This document shows, one piece after another, positions 62,754 to 64,000 of a DNA stretch of 64,000 nucleotides; the first letter of the stretch is position 1; every line of letters starts with the position of its first letter. Both the position numbers and the translations under genes were made by a program. Source of the stretch: Streptomyces sp. MP131-18. GTDB taxonomy: Bacteria; Actinomycetota; Actinomycetes; Streptomycetales; Streptomycetaceae. The stretch spans positions 623,938 through 687,937 of the forward strand of contig NZ_LZNS01000001.1 of the NCBI RefSeq assembly GCF_001984575.1, given 5' to 3'. The notes beneath the pieces were generated by a model. That model was given only the letters and a program-made list of their open reading frames with translations. It searched no databases and was not told the origin of the DNA.

Positions 62754-63569
62754 TCACGGGCGGCGGGCGATACCCGCCCACATGGAGACGGCTTCGGGGG
62801 TGGCCTCCGGCGGCACCGGGCCGTCCGGGCGCCACTCCTGCGGCGGGACCAGGCCGGGCTCGACGAGCTCAAGCCCCTCGAAGAAGGCCAGGATCTCCTT
62901 GCGGCCACGAACCTGCCCCATCTGCCCGGTGAGTCCGCGATTGCCCGAAATAATCCGCTCCCAGGTGGGAACGTCGAAGTCGGGGGTGACGTGGGTGATC
63001 AGAAGGTAGCTGCCCGGCGCGAGGGCGGCGACGTACTCGGCGACCAGATCACGGGCGGCGACGCCGGACTCCACGTCGTCCGCGATGTAGTGGAGCAGGG
63101 CGTTCAGGCACAGGGCCACCGGCCGCGACAGGTCCAGGACCTCCCGCAGCCGATCGCTGTCCAGGATGCTCGTCGGATCGCAGAAATCGGCGTGCAGGTA
63201 GGCCGTTTCGCCCTCGGGCGTGCCGGTCATCAGGGCCTCGGCGTACCGCAGCACGATCAGCCGGTTGTCGGTGTAGACCACGCGCGTGTCCGGGGCCTCG
63301 GCCTGGGCGATCTGATGCAGATTCGGCTCGGTGGGCACGCCGGTGCCGATGTCGAGGAACTGCCGCACGCCCGCCTCCGCGGCCAGCCAGCGCACGGCCC
63401 GGTGCAGGAAGGCCCGGTTCGCCCTGGCCGCGATGCGCACCCCCGGCCACATCCCCGCCACCTGCCGGCCCGCGGCCTCGTCGGCGGGAAAGAAGTTCTT
63501 CCCGCCGAGGAACCAGTCGTAGACACGCGCCGGGTCCGGGCGGTAGGGATCTATCTGGTCCTCAAGCAC
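62754..63569 (-). CDS. S-adenosyl-methyltransferase, PF04672 family
   Basis: 271 aa, paralogous to the gene at 31247-32065: PDPARVYDWFLGGKNFFPAD, FLDIGTGVPTEPNLHQIAQ, VVYTDNRLIVLRYAEALM, LCLNALLHYIADD. Substrate unknown. GTG 63569 follows GGGAGG and overlaps the DUF5753 gene by 8 bp, so the two are cotranscribed. DUF5753/PF04672 pairs are frequent in streptomycetes. Confidence 0.88.
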   Translation of the reverse strand: MLEDQIDPYRPDPARVYDWFLGGKNFFPADEAAGRQVAGMWPGVRIAARANRAFLHRAVRWLAAEAGVRQFLDIGTGVPTEPNLHQIAQAEAPDTRVVYTDNRLIVLRYAEALMTGTPEGETAYLHADFCDPTSILDSDRLREVLDLSRPVALCLNALLHYIADDVESGVAARDLVAEYVAALAPGSYLLITHVTPDFDVPTWERIISGNRGLTGQMGQVRGRKEILAFFEGLELVEPGLVPPQEWRPDGPVPPEATPEAVSMWAGIARRP

Positions 63570-64000
63570 GGGGGTCCTCCCATTCGGTACGCCATTCCGT
63601 AATCGGTGCGCTGTCCGGCACGGAGGCCGCCGAGTCCAGCGCGATCAAGTACTGCGTCACCGCGTCCTGCGCCTCGTTGACCTCCGTCCCGTCCAGCGTG
63701 TGCAGCAGCACCCGGTCGGGCAGCCCGGCCGGGCGGTAGCGCAGCAGCTGAACGGGCCCGCACATCAGGGCCGTGTGCAGGGTGCGCATCGGAACGACCC
63801 GGATCGTCACCCCGGGGCGCCCGGCCAGCCGCCGCAGGTGCGCGAGCTGCCCGCGCATCACCTCGGGCCCGCCGACGCGGCGCCGCAGCGCGGCCTCCTC
63901 GATCAGCGCCCACAGGACGGGGGGCGCGGGCTCTGCCCGGTCGAGGACCGCCTGCCGCCGGTTCAGCAGCTCCACCCGCCGCGCGATGCGCCCGTCTGCG
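63562..64000 (-). CDS. DUF5753 (Scr1-type) XRE regulator, 5' end outside window
   Basis: Partial: the last ~145 codons; the frame is open to the window edge (DGRIARRVELLNRRQAVLDR). Contains the DUF5753 pattern LIEEAALRRRVGGPEVMRGQ, HLRRLAGRPGVTIRVVPM and LLRYRPAGLPDRVLLHTLDG. Normally about 280 aa with an N-terminal helix-turn-helix, which lies beyond the edge. Coupled to the methyltransferase gene. Confidence 0.85.
   Translation of the reverse strand, partial: ADGRIARRVELLNRRQAVLDRAEPAPPVLWALIEEAALRRRVGGPEVMRGQLAHLRRLAGRPGVTIRVVPMRTLHTALMCGPVQLLRYRPAGLPDRVLLHTLDGTEVNEAQDAVTQYLIALDSAASVPDSAPITEWRTEWEDPRA

Overview
The window is high-GC, densely packed actinobacterial DNA, almost certainly from a Streptomyces or close relative. 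Evidence: GTG starts and 4-base ATGA/GTGA stop-start overlaps throughout, a SARP regulator, an Lsr2 nucleoid protein, a mycothiol-type maleylpyruvate isomerase, a DmdR/IdeR-like iron box, a perfect CebR operator, and PF04672/DUF5753 proteins typical of streptomycetes. I cannot name the species.

Layout. 41-2360: siderophore-binding lipoprotein behind an iron box, then a Gfo/Idh/MocA oxidoreductase. 2596-21398: a RiPP cluster, the most interesting part of the window. It contains SARP regulator, RRE/E1-like 'C' protein with a degenerate YcaO tail, YcaO cyclodehydratase, SagB-type azoline dehydrogenase, split LanB dehydratase (glutamylation + elimination), PqqD-like/M50 protease, ABC exporter (two genes), a second YcaO, an M20 peptidase, a LuxR-type regulator, and on the opposite strand a 58-aa precursor. 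The last 21 precursor residues are only Ser, Thr and Cys plus a terminal Ala. 21779-23015: AIM24 and Lsr2. 23241-31074: sugar-related genes (Gfo/Idh + ThuA; RbsABC-type transporter with a FadR/GntR regulator), interrupted by a TMEM165/GDT1 family exporter behind a yybP-ykoY (Mn2+) riboswitch and a truncated GNAT gene beside a heptamer tandem repeat. 31247-32827: two methyltransferases sharing a terminator hairpin. 32873-39448: coupled operon of DeoR regulator, APC permease, FGGY kinase, GlpA-like dehydrogenase with a BFD [2Fe-2S] domain, and a second FAD oxidoreductase. 39575-50249: gentisate-pathway locus (flavin hydroxylase, gentisate dioxygenase, maleylpyruvate isomerase, fumarylpyruvate hydrolase, NitT/Tau-type ABC importer, isochorismatase-fold hydrolase, IclR, MFS). 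50266-58377: Ogt/ECF-sigma pair, MFS, LysR, methyltransferases, SDR, a NAT_N/GNAT_C protein and a repeat-containing lipoprotein. 58834-60147: secreted GH30 xylanase-type enzyme under a CebR site. 60182-64000: cytidine-deaminase-like protein, MFS drug exporter/MarR pair, PF04672 methyltransferase and an edge-truncated DUF5753 regulator.

How the RiPP genes work together (inference from families): the RRE protein binds the acidic leader; one or both YcaO enzymes cyclise Cys/Ser/Thr to azolines; the SagB enzyme oxidises these to azoles; the LanB pair dehydrates other Ser/Thr; M50 and/or M20 remove the leader or trim the product; the ABC pair exports it. Only one SpaB_C-type protein is present, so the extra enzyme needed for the thiopeptide pyridine ring is not visible. 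A goadsporin-like linear azole/dehydroamino-acid peptide is therefore more likely than a classical macrocyclic thiopeptide, but the enzyme set differs from goadsporin's.
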